64,000 nt of DNA from Alphaproteobacteria bacterium (GTDB lineage Bacteria; Pseudomonadota; Alphaproteobacteria; Rhodospirillales; Casp-alpha2). Each line of letters opens with the position of its first letter. Within the stretch, counting starts at the first letter, position 1. Positions 25,797 through 34,311 of the stretch are shown piece after piece. The notes beneath the pieces were generated by a model, which was not told the origin of the DNA, ran no database searches, and worked only from the letters and a program-made list of their open reading frames with translations. Location: assembly GCA_024279135.1 (NCBI GenBank), contig JAJRRU010000032.1, forward strand, positions 62,001-126,000, in the 5' to 3' direction. Both the position numbers and the translations under genes were made by a program.

Positions 25797-27263
25797 TCAG
25801 TCCTTATTCGACTTAAGCTCAAGGCAATAGGCGGCAACGTCTGCACGATTAATTTTCCCACGTTCATTTTTTGGTATCACATCGACTTGAAACCAATGGT
25901 CTGGCACCTTGTCAGAGACGATATATTTCCGACACCAGGTCTTTAAATCGCTTATGTTAAGATCAAGACTGGATACGCCTGTAACAGCAACGCCGATCAT
26001 CTCACCGGCCAATTCATCCGGAACAGAGAATGTACATGCCTCTTCAATGGAATCGTGGCGTTCCAGAAGTTCATCAATTTCCTCTGGCATTACTTTCATG
26101 CCGCCTTTATTAATCTCGTATTTATGGCGCCCAACGAGAAAAATACGCCCATCTTCACGAATTTGACCAATATCTCCTGTATGGAACCAACCGCCCTTTA
26201 GGACCTGATCTGTAAGTTCCTGTCTTTGTAAATATCGTGTCATCAAGGCGGGGGACTGTATCAGAAGTTCACCTTCTCCCTTGGTTTCAACGCATCCATC
26301 GGGTGTCTTTACGGCAACCTTGCAACCCCAACCATAACCAATATCACCCGACTCGTAGTTTTCCACGTCGGGAAGGGCGGCAGATATCCAGTTCGCTGTC
26401 TCCGTGATGCCGTACATATTAAAAACACGATCAGTCTGCGCCCAATCCACGATCTGCGACCATTGTTGAGCAAATAGCGGCGCTGAACCTACATGAACGC
26501 GATGCAGAGACTGAGACTGCGGGGGAGGGCTCATTTTTACGACCAGCTTCCAGAAAGATGGCACGCTACTGACAAATGTAATCTGATGGTCATCCAGAAT
26601 TTGTCCAAACCGCGCGGCAACCCGCCCCACATTCTCATTGGCAAGTATTAGATGCTGACCAGCGAAAAGCGGTGTCAGACAGTTCCCAATCAAGCCATGG
26701 CCAAAATGTGTTGGTAGAACACACAAGGTATTTTGCAAATCCCCCGTCCCGATATATGCCTGGTTCAGAGCGACGCGCGCAAGCAATGAGCGAAACGAGT
26801 GGACAACCCCCTTGGGTGTCCCGGTTGTTCCGGACGTGAATAAAATCAAGGCGTCACTATCCAGATTTGATTCAGAAAGTGGCAGCACATAATCGGTGCC
26901 ATCGAAAGCGCCCAGCGTCTCGCTTTGAACATGCAAACAAGTCAAATCATCAATTTGCCGCGAGTTTGCAGTGATAAGCAAAGAGGGTTTTGCAAATGAT
27001 ATAAGATTTCTCAGCTCAGAGGGCGTAGAGGCTGGATTGGTACATATTGCACAGGCACCAATACTCCAAATGGCAAACAGATCAGCAAAAAACGCTCCTC
27101 CACCATCATGGCATATCATGACTCGTTGGTCTGATTTTACCCCATGATTGACAAGGGCCGCTGCACGACACCGAATTTCCGATGCAAGTATTTCGGCAGA
27201 CCATTTCTCTCCGGTATTTAAATTTGTTATTTGAGCAGATGGATATCCAGTGGAAAACATCAT
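25797..27263 (-). CDS. Acyl-AMP ligase (AMP-dependent synthetase family)
   Basis: A 488-residue adenylate-forming enzyme. The P-loop-like motif LFTSGTTGTPKGVVHS lies at residues 141-156, MYGITETANW follows, and WFHTGDIGQIREDGRIFLVGR is the hinge region. KNERGKINRADV near the C-terminus holds the catalytic Lys. It lacks a condensation or reductase domain. It would activate a small carboxylic acid as acyl-AMP and load it onto CoA or the carrier encoded at 24996-25247. It is preceded by pseC with a 102-base gap and followed by the GNAT gene. An acid such as a hydroxy- or amino-acid for sugar N-acylation is a reasonable guess, but the substrate is unknown. Confidence 0.85.
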   Translation of the reverse strand: MMFSTGYPSAQITNLNTGEKWSAEILASEIRCRAAALVNHGVKSDQRVMICHDGGGAFFADLFAIWSIGACAICTNPASTPSELRNLISFAKPSLLITANSRQIDDLTCLHVQSETLGAFDGTDYVLPLSESNLDSDALILFTSGTTGTPKGVVHSFRSLLARVALNQAYIGTGDLQNTLCVLPTHFGHGLIGNCLTPLFAGQHLILANENVGRVAARFGQILDDHQITFVSSVPSFWKLVVKMSPPPQSQSLHRVHVGSAPLFAQQWSQIVDWAQTDRVFNMYGITETANWISAALPDVENYESGDIGYGWGCKVAVKTPDGCVETKGEGELLIQSPALMTRYLQRQELTDQVLKGGWFHTGDIGQIREDGRIFLVGRHKYEINKGGMKVMPEEIDELLERHDSIEEACTFSVPDELAGEMIGVAVTGVSSLDLNISDLKTWCRKYIVSDKVPDHWFQVDVIPKNERGKINRADVAAYCLELKSNKD

Positions 27264-27365
27264 TTAACTGTTAAATCCTCGTCGGTAAGGGAGACACTTT
27301 ATTCAAATTGAAATTGTTAGTGACCCTTACATTTGTAATTTAATTGGCGCCTTTACGTGCTCGCT

Positions 27366-28583
27366 TTAAGAATCCTGTTTGCACGCCTCGATGCAAGACA
27401 ACACCGTACCTACAACCCGCTCCGGATGGGCTTGCTCCATACCAATAAATAACGGAATTGAAAGAACCCGGCTGGCATAACTCACCGCGCCGGGAAGATC
27501 AATCTGGCCATAACGTTGCACATAATATTGCTGTTGATGAACGGGTAAATAATGAACCTGAGAACCAATATTTTCACTATGCATACGCTGCATCAACGAG
27601 GCTCTGAATACCTGAAGCCCATCGAAATCAATCAAAATAGCATACAGGTGCCATGCCGGAATGCTAAACCCGTTCTTGCTGACCGGGCGAACCCATGGTG
27701 CATGCGATGCAAAAAGGGAGTCATATTGGCAAGCAAGGTCACGCCTGCACTGAACGAATTTTTCTAATTTCTGAAGCTGGGATCTGCCAAGCGCACAATG
27801 AATATCGCTAGCCCGATAGTTGAAGCCCAATTCTTTAAGTTCGTGATACCACGGCCAGACCGTTGCGTTTGTCGCTGGGGTTGCTTCGGTCATGTCAGGT
27901 TTGCACCGCTCGAGACCATGCGAGCGCAACCGCGAAATTCTTTCGGCCATTTCAGGATTTGCAAGTGTTAATGCCCCGCCTTCACCCATGGCGATGGTCT
28001 TGACCGCGTGGAATGAAAAAGCTGTTATCTCTCCAAACCTGCCGTCACCGACACGCCCGCCATCTTGATACTCTGTACCCAGGGCATGACAGGCATCGAC
28101 CAGAATTGCCAAATTGTTTTCTTCTGCAAACTTTGCGATCGTGACCATGTCGCAGGACTGACCATTTAAATGAACCGGAGCGATTGCCTTGATCGTCAAG
28201 CCGTGCGCGCTGTGCAAAGCGGCCTTCGCCGTCTCGACTGTCATCAGCCCGCTCTCCGGGTCGACATCTGCAAAGACAACCTCACCGCCACAATACCTGA
28301 CAGCATTGGCCGTTGCAGAGAAGGTTACACTTGGCACAATTACGCCATCACCCGCGCTGATATCAAGTGCCAAAATTGCCAAATGCAATGCTGCGGTTCC
28401 AGAAGAACAGGCTACAGAAATTACGTCATTTCCAATGGCTTGTGACAACGCCTGTTCAAAACGTTCGACCTCTGGTCCGGTCGTCAGAAAATCGCTTCGC
28501 AACACCGCGACGACAGCCGCAATGTCATCGTCATCGACGCACTGCCGTCCATAAGGCAAAAATGTGGAATTCTTTGAGATCAA
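27366..28583 (-). CDS. pseC: UDP-4-amino-4,6-dideoxy-N-acetyl-beta-L-altrosamine transaminase
   Basis: A 405-residue DegT/AryC/EryC1-type PLP aminotransferase. It has FLPYGRQCVDDDDIAAV at the N-terminus, SGTAALHLA (residues 61-69), VDACHALGTE with Asp163, and the PLP Lys195 in FSFHAVKTIAMGEGGAL. It converts the PseB product to the 4-amino sugar. The start is a TTG at 28583 that overlaps the pseB TGA by four bases (TTGA), the same geometry as the ATGA couplings elsewhere in the operon. No other in-frame start precedes the conserved region, so the TTG is likely real. Immediate linkage to pseB supports the assignment over a LegC-type transaminase. Confidence 0.9.
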   Translation of the reverse strand: MISKNSTFLPYGRQCVDDDDIAAVVAVLRSDFLTTGPEVERFEQALSQAIGNDVISVACSSGTAALHLAILALDISAGDGVIVPSVTFSATANAVRYCGGEVVFADVDPESGLMTVETAKAALHSAHGLTIKAIAPVHLNGQSCDMVTIAKFAEENNLAILVDACHALGTEYQDGGRVGDGRFGEITAFSFHAVKTIAMGEGGALTLANPEMAERISRLRSHGLERCKPDMTEATPATNATVWPWYHELKELGFNYRASDIHCALGRSQLQKLEKFVQCRRDLACQYDSLFASHAPWVRPVSKNGFSIPAWHLYAILIDFDGLQVFRASLMQRMHSENIGSQVHYLPVHQQQYYVQRYGQIDLPGAVSYASRVLSIPLFIGMEQAHPERVVGTVLSCIEACKQDS

Positions 28584-29593
28584 AGGTCTTTAATCATGTT
28601 GGTTAAATTCTCAGATGAAAGCCATTGATCATTTGTATCGCTGGCATACGTAAAATTCTTTGGGACCGGCACGGCCCCCGGTATCTCTGATCGATCACTC
28701 GTCCACATTGCAAGGGTTGGTTCGATGATATAACGATCAGGCAGTTGCAACGTGCTTCTGGCATCATCTTTTGAAAACATCATCTCATGCAATTTTTCAC
28801 CGGGACGAATACCAATTATCTTGGTCGCCATTCCAGGTGCCATTGCTTCTACAATATCCGTTATGCGCATGCTCGGGATAATAGGAATAAATATTTCTCC
28901 GCCGCGCATGATGTTCAAACATGAGCAGACAAAGTCTACACCCTGTTGAAGCGAAATCCAGAACCGTGTCATTTCCGGATCTGTAATGGGAAGCTCTGTG
29001 CAATTATCATCGATTAACTTACGGAATAAAGGAACGATACTGCCTCTAGAGCCTACAACATTTCCGTATCGCACGACGGCAAAAGTAGGCCCGTCTCCGC
29101 CTGCAAGATGGCCGGCCGCAACGAATATTTTATCTGAAGCCAGCTTCGATGCACCATACAAATTGATTGGGCTGCAAGCTTTGTCAGTAGAAAGTGCAAT
29201 AACAGATTTCACTTTATTTTGAATAGCAGCCATAACAACTTTTTCTGCGCCCATAACGTTTGTCTGAATGCATTCAAAAGGATTGTATTCGGCGATTGTT
29301 ACATGCTTCATGGCGGCGGCGTGAATAATATAGTCGATGCCGCGACATGCGATATTGAGACGTTCTCCATCACGCACATCACCAATAAAAAATCGAAGCT
29401 TTTTATGATGTTCAGAAAGTTCATTTGCCATATCGAATTGTTTTAATTCGTCACGGGAATAGATCACCACGCGTTGGGGATTGAAGTTTTCCAGCAGGGT
29501 TTTAACAAATCGCTTTCCGAACGACCCGGTCCCCCCGGTAATCAAGACCTGTTTACCGTTAAAGTCTAGGCTATCACCGAACTCGGTTTTCAT
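28580..29593 (-). CDS. pseB: UDP-N-acetylglucosamine 4,6-dehydratase (inverting)
   Basis: A 337-residue soluble short-chain dehydrogenase/reductase. It has the nucleotide-binding motif ITGGTGSFGKRF (residues 18-29), AAAMKHV, the active-site segment STDKACSPINLYGASK with Tyr146 and Lys150, and the GIRPGEKLHEMM motif near residue 250. It converts UDP-GlcNAc to the 4-keto-6-deoxy-L-arabino-hexulose and starts pseudaminic acid synthesis. The Tyr in YGASK separates it from the membrane-bound WbpM-type dehydratase at 41216, which has Met there. It is the first gene after the predicted operator-promoter at 29873-29901, with a leader of about 270 bases. Confidence 0.93.
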   Translation of the reverse strand: MKTEFGDSLDFNGKQVLITGGTGSFGKRFVKTLLENFNPQRVVIYSRDELKQFDMANELSEHHKKLRFFIGDVRDGERLNIACRGIDYIIHAAAMKHVTIAEYNPFECIQTNVMGAEKVVMAAIQNKVKSVIALSTDKACSPINLYGASKLASDKIFVAAGHLAGGDGPTFAVVRYGNVVGSRGSIVPLFRKLIDDNCTELPITDPEMTRFWISLQQGVDFVCSCLNIMRGGEIFIPIIPSMRITDIVEAMAPGMATKIIGIRPGEKLHEMMFSKDDARSTLQLPDRYIIEPTLAMWTSDRSEIPGAVPVPKNFTYASDTNDQWLSSENLTNMIKDL

Positions 29594-29872
29594 ACCTTAA
29601 ATTTCCAATTTTTTAGAAGAAATAACAACTAATCTGCAGATTGATCAAATGTGCTCCACCCAGAAAACCACAAAGAATATAGAAGCCGCATTGTCTTTGA
29701 TGTTTGGCACGCTACCGCACGGCGGGTGAATTACAACCACCGTTAAAATAGGAAACCAGGTGCTCAATACTCTCCCCATTCACATCATTTTATACGACTT
29801 AGAGAACAATATTGAGGGTAACACTTACACATCGCACACAATGTGAATTTTACATGGGGCACGACACACAGA
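29594..29872 (-). other. Long untranslated leader upstream of pseB
   Basis: If transcription starts just downstream of the predicted -10 box (29878-29873), about 270 bases precede the pseB ATG. I find no open frame with a convincing ribosome binding site and no uridine-tailed hairpin. GGAA and AAGG lie close to the pseB ATG. The stretch is AT-rich near pseB. A leader of this length next to a NusG/RfaH-like gene would be a natural place for an antiterminator recruitment site, but I cannot point to an ops-like element. Confidence 0.4.
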
Positions 29873-29901
29873 AGAATATACGTTCACGCAGTGAACGTCA
29901 A
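29873..29901 (-). promoter_or_regulatory. Predicted pse promoter with palindromic operator in the spacer
   Basis: On the minus strand TTGACG (29901-29896) and TATTCT (29878-29873) are separated by 17 bases. The spacer and -35 box contain the palindrome ACGTTCAC-GCA-GTGAACGT (29880-29898), a perfect eight-base inverted repeat. The core CGTTCA-N5-TGAACG and the trailing TCAA recur at 34116-34136 ahead of the regulator gene. A repressor or activator bound here would sit on the polymerase contact region. The sequence pattern is seen directly; binding is inferred. Confidence 0.7.
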
Positions 29902-29930
29902 TAAATACACGGTAAATATGTGATTTTTCT

Positions 29931-29946
29931 GGTGTTTTATAACACC
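29931..29946. repeat. Short perfect inverted repeat between broken FkbM gene and pse promoter
   Basis: GGTGTT and AACACC are separated by TTAT, giving a six-base stem with a four-base loop. It lies 30 bases upstream of the predicted pse -35 box in the leftward direction. No T-run follows on either strand, so it is not a standard intrinsic terminator. The rest of the gap from 29902 to 30040 shows no gene. Confidence 0.4.
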
Positions 29947-30040
29947 TGCACTCTACTGCTTTTAACAGTCGGTATAATGATTGTAAGACTTTAAAACCAT
30001 GCAAATCACGAGAGAATTAGATAAATTATTATCAGCAAGC

Positions 30041-31049
30041 CTATTGAAGCCCGGCATGTTCAGCTTTTTGCAACCAGGCATCACTTTTCCAACGTAAATT
30101 TTTCCCTATTAACGACATTTTTTCTGAAATAAATAATATTTTATAGCGCCTTAGCTGATTTGCTTTCATTCGTGACTTTGTCTTTGACTTCCGCCCCAGC
30201 AAAAACAATGCGCAAACAATGAAAACCTTTGCTACTAATTCCTGCCATTTGGATGACGGACCAAAATTAAGCCAGTAAACCTGCTCAGTGCTACGACGAC
30301 ACAAAACTGCAAACTCATCGTCTTTCAAAATACCCGCCGTATGAGCTTTCGTTGCCATATAATGCGCATACTCAGGCAAGCGCATACCAATACAAATTGC
30401 AATATGCTTCAAAACCATCTTGCGCCTGGAATCATTGTCCAAATCCATATTCAAAATTGAGGCTATTGACCGGATATACAGCACATCACCGGACATGGAG
30501 TAACCGAATACAGACTGATCATAAGTTTTCGAAAATAGCAGAAAACCCACCTGCATCGGCGGTCACTTGCCAGTTTATTTCTTATTTCACACACAACGTT
30601 GATTGTTCTAAAGATTTTTGGGCGCCTTTTAATGCCAAAAAATCAAAGCCTTCAATATCTGTTTTTATAATATCAGGTGCATTAATTTCACCCGACCCAA
30701 CCAAACTATCAATTGAACGTACGACAACATCAATTTCAGTAACGTCTTGCCGGCCATCTCCATCTTCACGCTTGGTATGGAGTCGCCCGACAGTAGACTG
30801 TGCAAAGAAACGAGCCTTGCCATCCTTATCTGAAATCGCATAGTCGAAATATTTGGCATCGGTGCGTTTTTGTAATTTTGCAAACTCTGCCGGAGCAGGC
30901 TCAAATCCAGTCACACGAACAGGGAACTCCCCGATCACATCACCAAACAGTGGATCGATTCCACCAGAAGCTCCGATATCACTGATTGTAATCGGTGTGT
31001 TCAAAAGTGCTGAATGAAGGAAGTTCTCTTTATGTGATGAACTAGACAA
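30041..31049 (-). pseudogene. Broken FkbM-family methyltransferase gene
   Basis: Two open frames appear to be parts of one gene. The first (31049-30582, TTG start with AGGG seven bases upstream) encodes 155 residues with SDIGASGGIDPLF and APDIIKTDIEGFDFLALKGAQ, the FkbM SAM-binding and core motifs, and ends after TLCVK at a TAA. The same frame then continues with EINWQVTADAGGF, which fits an FkbM continuation, before another stop. The rest of the protein continues in a different frame (30556-30041, 171 residues) with VGFLLFSKTYDQSVFGYS and GDVLYIRS. So there is one in-frame stop and one frame change with probable loss of some residues. It is either decayed or affected by sequence errors. Two intact FkbM genes lie just upstream. 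Confidence 0.7.
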
Positions 31050-31080
31050 CTTTTAACCCTTTCGATGTATGGTGATCTTA

Positions 31081-32031
31081 TTATTTTCCTGAAGGCGCCA
31101 GCAACACCGTACGCAGCCCGCCTGAATCACAAATAAAAGTTATGGCATCTTCTGGTAAAATATTTTCAAAGATAGCCCGCTCAACATCATCAGATCGAAC
31201 TGTTTGCAACGGCTTATATCCCTTGGAAGAAACAATTTCCGTTCCTGTTTCTGTTGAGGACCCAGCAAGGGTAACACTGTAGCCTGCTTCAAAAAACCGC
31301 CGCAGTGGTGCACGCATATCATGATCATCGTTATAACGTGTTCTGTGCGTCTCGAAAATAATCATCGGCGCCATGTCACCAGCTTCAATAGCCGGCAGCA
31401 TACCGTTGAAAACTTCAACCTCATGGCCTTCCACATCCATGCGGATCAGATCCAGATGCCGGCCAGCCATCACACCGGGCACGGTATCGGTCTGAACCTT
31501 TGCCACGGTGCCATTCAGGTGCATTTCAGCACCACCGGAAGCGTGAAATGTATTCAAATTTGACATCTCTGACATGAACAGTTCTTTGATATCCTTGGTA
31601 TCGGAAATAGCCATCTGGCGAACCTCAATATCGGTATAGCCATTCAACGCCAGATTACGCTTGGCCAGCTCGACATTCGAGGCCGATGGCTCCACGGCAA
31701 TCAGCGTACCTTGCTTGCCAATCAGACCCAATTCCATGAGAGCGTAATACCCGATGTTGCAGCCCAGGTCCAAAACTGTCATGCCCGGTTTCAGGACTTT
31801 CTCCAGCATGATCTTGTGTTCCAGTTCGCGTTGCCCAAACAGCAATAAAGTGCGCGAAATGCCACGATCATGAAGATCCAGATACATTTTATAATCATAA
31901 ATATTTTTTTGAATAAAGCGCCGCCCCAGAAGACGATGCACACGCCCCACCATATGATAGAAGCTGGCACCCAACACTGCAGCCGGGCCACGCGTCCGAA
32001 TAGCTGATAGTGCCGAAATTATTACGGACAT
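31081..32031 (-). CDS. FkbM-family SAM-dependent methyltransferase
   Basis: A 316-residue methyltransferase. The SAM-binding motif is MTVLDLGCNIGYYALMELG, followed by IAVEPSASNVELAKRNLALNGY. LDLIRMDVEGHEVEVFNGM is the typical FkbM motif IIKxDVEGxExxVLxG. FkbM enzymes O-methylate sugar hydroxyls. It sits 20 bases downstream of a second FkbM gene and 31 bases before the broken third copy, all in the transcript headed by the regulator. Its likely acceptor is a surface sugar; position specificity is unknown. Confidence 0.85.
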   Translation of the reverse strand: MSVIISALSAIRTRGPAAVLGASFYHMVGRVHRLLGRRFIQKNIYDYKMYLDLHDRGISRTLLLFGQRELEHKIMLEKVLKPGMTVLDLGCNIGYYALMELGLIGKQGTLIAVEPSASNVELAKRNLALNGYTDIEVRQMAISDTKDIKELFMSEMSNLNTFHASGGAEMHLNGTVAKVQTDTVPGVMAGRHLDLIRMDVEGHEVEVFNGMLPAIEAGDMAPMIIFETHRTRYNDDHDMRAPLRRFFEAGYSVTLAGSSTETGTEIVSSKGYKPLQTVRSDDVERAIFENILPEDAITFICDSGGLRTVLLAPSGK

Positions 32032-32051
32032 AAAATTACTATCTCTTTAGG

Positions 32052-32897
32052 TCAAAGGTTGTCGTGGTGTGGGGTTATAGGCTTAAGCACATACTCACGC
32101 AAAGCAAAATTCTCAACAGTCGTACCATCTACGTGTGTACAACTATACTCCATCCTGTCAAATATTTCCGTCAACTCAGCAAGACTATGACCCATCATTG
32201 ATATCTGATGGGGATGAACAGACAGGAATATAACTGGCTTGGCTTTTTGAATTAATTTCTCGGCACCTCTCAGGACACCAACCTCGGCCCCCTCAACATC
32301 AATTTTAATAATGTCAGGCAAGAGGTCCCGTTGCTCACAGAACGCATCAAGGCAGATTTGGTCCTTGGTTGTTTTTTTATATTCATCGGCTTTGGAACTC
32401 TCGACTTGAGAGTTCATACCGGAGGCATCATCCATTTCATAGAACGGAATATCTGTCTCATTATGCGGTCCAACAAGCTTGTCTTCAATATGCACTATTT
32501 CACTGAAACCATTAAGGGCAACATGTTTTTTTAGCAAGTTGCGATTAGCCCGCGAAGGCTCGAAACTGAAAACTTTGCCGCCGGGCGCCAGAACCGATGC
32601 GACGGGAAGGGTAACCAGCCCAATATGTGCACCCACATCAAGAACGCACAATTTGTCATTGCACATCTGCACACAAGCCTCAAAACCATCATTATGTCGA
32701 TCAGCCCCCCAGGCGGAAAAATTGCTGAAAGCGAATTTTATATCCAGCTTGAAGGGACCGTAATCGCCGATCATCTGTGTCACACAGCGGTTTGATTTAC
32801 GCATTGCGAAACGAAACAGATTGCCGCATCCAACCCAAAACCAGCCAAAACGGCGTAACGGTCCGTGCCTGATTTTACGTAATGTCGAAAGTATCAT
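32052..32897 (-). CDS. FkbM-family SAM-dependent methyltransferase
   Basis: A 281-residue relative of the neighbouring gene. SAM-site CVLDVGAHIGLVTLPVAS and VFSFEPSRANRNLLKKHVALNG precede PDIIKIDVEGAEVGVLRGAEKLI, the family core. The N-terminal 80 residues include a short hydrophobic stretch but no convincing membrane segment. It lies 25 bases after the antiterminator gene. Three FkbM genes in tandem suggest that several sugar hydroxyls are, or were, methylated. Confidence 0.84.
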   Translation of the reverse strand: MILSTLRKIRHGPLRRFGWFWVGCGNLFRFAMRKSNRCVTQMIGDYGPFKLDIKFAFSNFSAWGADRHNDGFEACVQMCNDKLCVLDVGAHIGLVTLPVASVLAPGGKVFSFEPSRANRNLLKKHVALNGFSEIVHIEDKLVGPHNETDIPFYEMDDASGMNSQVESSKADEYKKTTKDQICLDAFCEQRDLLPDIIKIDVEGAEVGVLRGAEKLIQKAKPVIFLSVHPHQISMMGHSLAELTEIFDRMEYSCTHVDGTTVENFALREYVLKPITPHHDNL

Positions 32898-32922
32898 TCT
32901 TGAAATCGCACTGATAAAATTT

Positions 32923-33423
32923 TCATGATATGGCGGCCAAACTCTTAAGTGGCGTGCGCACCCTGACGATCCGGCCTAATAGTTCCAAAAGCAAAACAAC
33001 ACGTTTGCTACCGTCCATTTTTTCAAAGATCCCTATGTTATCAGCAAATGCGCCGTCCATAATATTAAACCGATCGCCTTTATTCAGTTTCGGTGGCGTA
33101 AACGTAAACAGGCCCTCATCATTCTCTCGATTTTGGATTGTTTCGATAACTTCAGACGGCACAGCAACGGGTTCATCACCCTGAGATAAGATATAGGAAA
33201 CCCCGCGTGTACCGTTGATAGAGCGCCATCCACATTGTTGAAGGTCTATTCGAATAAAAAGATAGCGCGGAAACAGCGGTGACAAAACATGGTCAATCCG
33301 CCTGGCGTGTCTACGCTCTTTGCGATATCGCGGCATGTAAACATCAAAGCCCTGGTTCTGCAAATGATGCAGGGCCAATTGCTCCTTTGATGGCTGCGTA
33401 TACACAACGTACCAGTTTAACAT
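32923..33423 (-). CDS. NusG/RfaH-family transcription antiterminator
   Basis: A 166-residue protein with the N-terminal NusG domain (WYVVYTQPSKEQLALHHLQNQGFDVYMPRYRKERR, LFPRYLFIRID, GTRGVSYIL) and a C-terminal KOW-like region (LNKGDRFNIMDGAFADNIGIFEKM). Specialised NusG paralogues of this type, RfaH in enterobacteria and UpxY in Bacteroides, let RNA polymerase read through long polysaccharide operons. AGGG lies eight bases before the ATG. It follows the regulator gene by nine bases and heads the leftward genes. The long leftward gene set is its most plausible target. Confidence 0.88.
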   Translation of the reverse strand: MLNWYVVYTQPSKEQLALHHLQNQGFDVYMPRYRKERRHARRIDHVLSPLFPRYLFIRIDLQQCGWRSINGTRGVSYILSQGDEPVAVPSEVIETIQNRENDEGLFTFTPPKLNKGDRFNIMDGAFADNIGIFEKMDGSKRVVLLLELLGRIVRVRTPLKSLAAIS

Positions 33424-33432
33424 CGACTTGCC

Positions 33433-34083
33433 CTATGTTATTTCCGCACCGGACCGACTAACACGCAATAAAGGCGGTGTTAAGATGCAACGATGGTCAA
33501 TTTTTTTACGAAGTATATCGTAAGTGACCTGCGGGTTACTGACATCCGTAATGACCACACTTTGAATGGCAAATAGTTCACATGCCTGCTCATAGGAACG
33601 AACCACGGGTACGCCACAAATTGTCTCAACGTTTGAAGTGGGATCGATTACCACGCACAATTTTACAGTAGTCGCACCCGCAGCCAAAATAGCTATTTCA
33701 GCAAGATCGCTTGCGCCATACAAAGCGACACAATCCCATGTGCGATTTTCGCAAAACAACATGACTTCATCATATTCTTCACGGGCCTGGCGGAAAAAAT
33801 TGAGAGAAGTTGATAGATACTCAGCAACCAGTCGGCTTTTTTCTGAAAATCCTTTAGGCGTGAGATAATATGCGAAACGTCGCGCGGGGGCTTCTTTAAT
33901 TTTCAGCAACCCCATACGTGTACATCTTTTAATCATCGCATTGGTCAGCCCAAGGGCAACCCCGAGCTGTTTTGCCAGGCCTCGCTGTGACGTTGGCTCA
34001 CCTGCCTCCACAGCCCCCAGCAACTCAAGAGTAGATTCAACCACATTGGCTCGATTTTGACCGTCGTATTTACTCTCTGGCAT
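33433..34083 (-). CDS. Winged-helix regulator with Rossmann-like C-terminal domain
   Basis: A 216-residue protein. Residues 15-75 form a MarR-like winged helix (TLELLGAVEAGEP, SQRGLAKQLGVALGLTNAMIKRC, GLLKIKEAP), as in the EPS-associated MarR-type regulators. Residues 115-200 look like a small Rossmann domain: VALYGASDLAEIAILAA, LCVVIDPTS, GVPVVRSYEQAC and SVVITDVSNPQVTYDIL, similar to nucleotide- or sugar-sensing domains. It therefore could respond to a small molecule such as a nucleotide sugar. A GAGGG ribosome site lies before the ATG. The palindrome at 34116-34132 is 33 bases upstream, suggesting autoregulation, and a second copy precedes pseB. Confidence 0.8.
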   Translation of the reverse strand: MPESKYDGQNRANVVESTLELLGAVEAGEPTSQRGLAKQLGVALGLTNAMIKRCTRMGLLKIKEAPARRFAYYLTPKGFSEKSRLVAEYLSTSLNFFRQAREEYDEVMLFCENRTWDCVALYGASDLAEIAILAAGATTVKLCVVIDPTSNVETICGVPVVRSYEQACELFAIQSVVITDVSNPQVTYDILRKKIDHRCILTPPLLRVSRSGAEIT

Positions 34084-34106
34084 CAGACCCTCTTGTTTCT
34101 AACGAG

Positions 34107-34136
34107 AACATACAGCGTTCACGCCATGAACGTCAA
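34107..34136 (-). promoter_or_regulatory. Predicted regulator promoter with the same palindromic operator
   Basis: On the minus strand TTGACG (34136-34131) and TATGTT (34112-34107) are 18 bases apart. The inverted repeat CGTTCA-CGCCA-TGAACG occupies 34116-34132 and partly overlaps the -35 box. The copy at 29881-29897 has the same half-sites, the same 5-base spacer length and the same following TCAA in the same orientation. Predicted transcript start is about 20 bases before the regulator ATG. Pattern seen; function inferred. Confidence 0.7.
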
Positions 34137-34311
34137 GTATTTATCAGAACCAGAAGTCTTGAAATACCATATAAATCAACATCATGACCCATAAAATCTC
34201 TCTTCATGCCAGACGAGCAGGGACAAATTATTCTTGAAGCTTTGGTCATACCCCTCTAATCCTTTCCCAACAGCAAGTCGTCGCCTCTTAAGTAACCGGA
34301 GACTAAATAAC

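Noticed and set aside
29763-29816. CTCAATA and TATTGAG inverted repeat in the pseB leader
   Set aside because: Seven bases separated by 40 is likely to occur by chance in AT-rich DNA, and nothing else supports a structure.
29931-29946. Hairpin GGTGTT-TTAT-AACACC as an intrinsic terminator before the pse promoter
   Set aside because: The stem is only six bases and no T-run follows on either strand, so the standard terminator pattern is absent. It is listed only as an inverted repeat.
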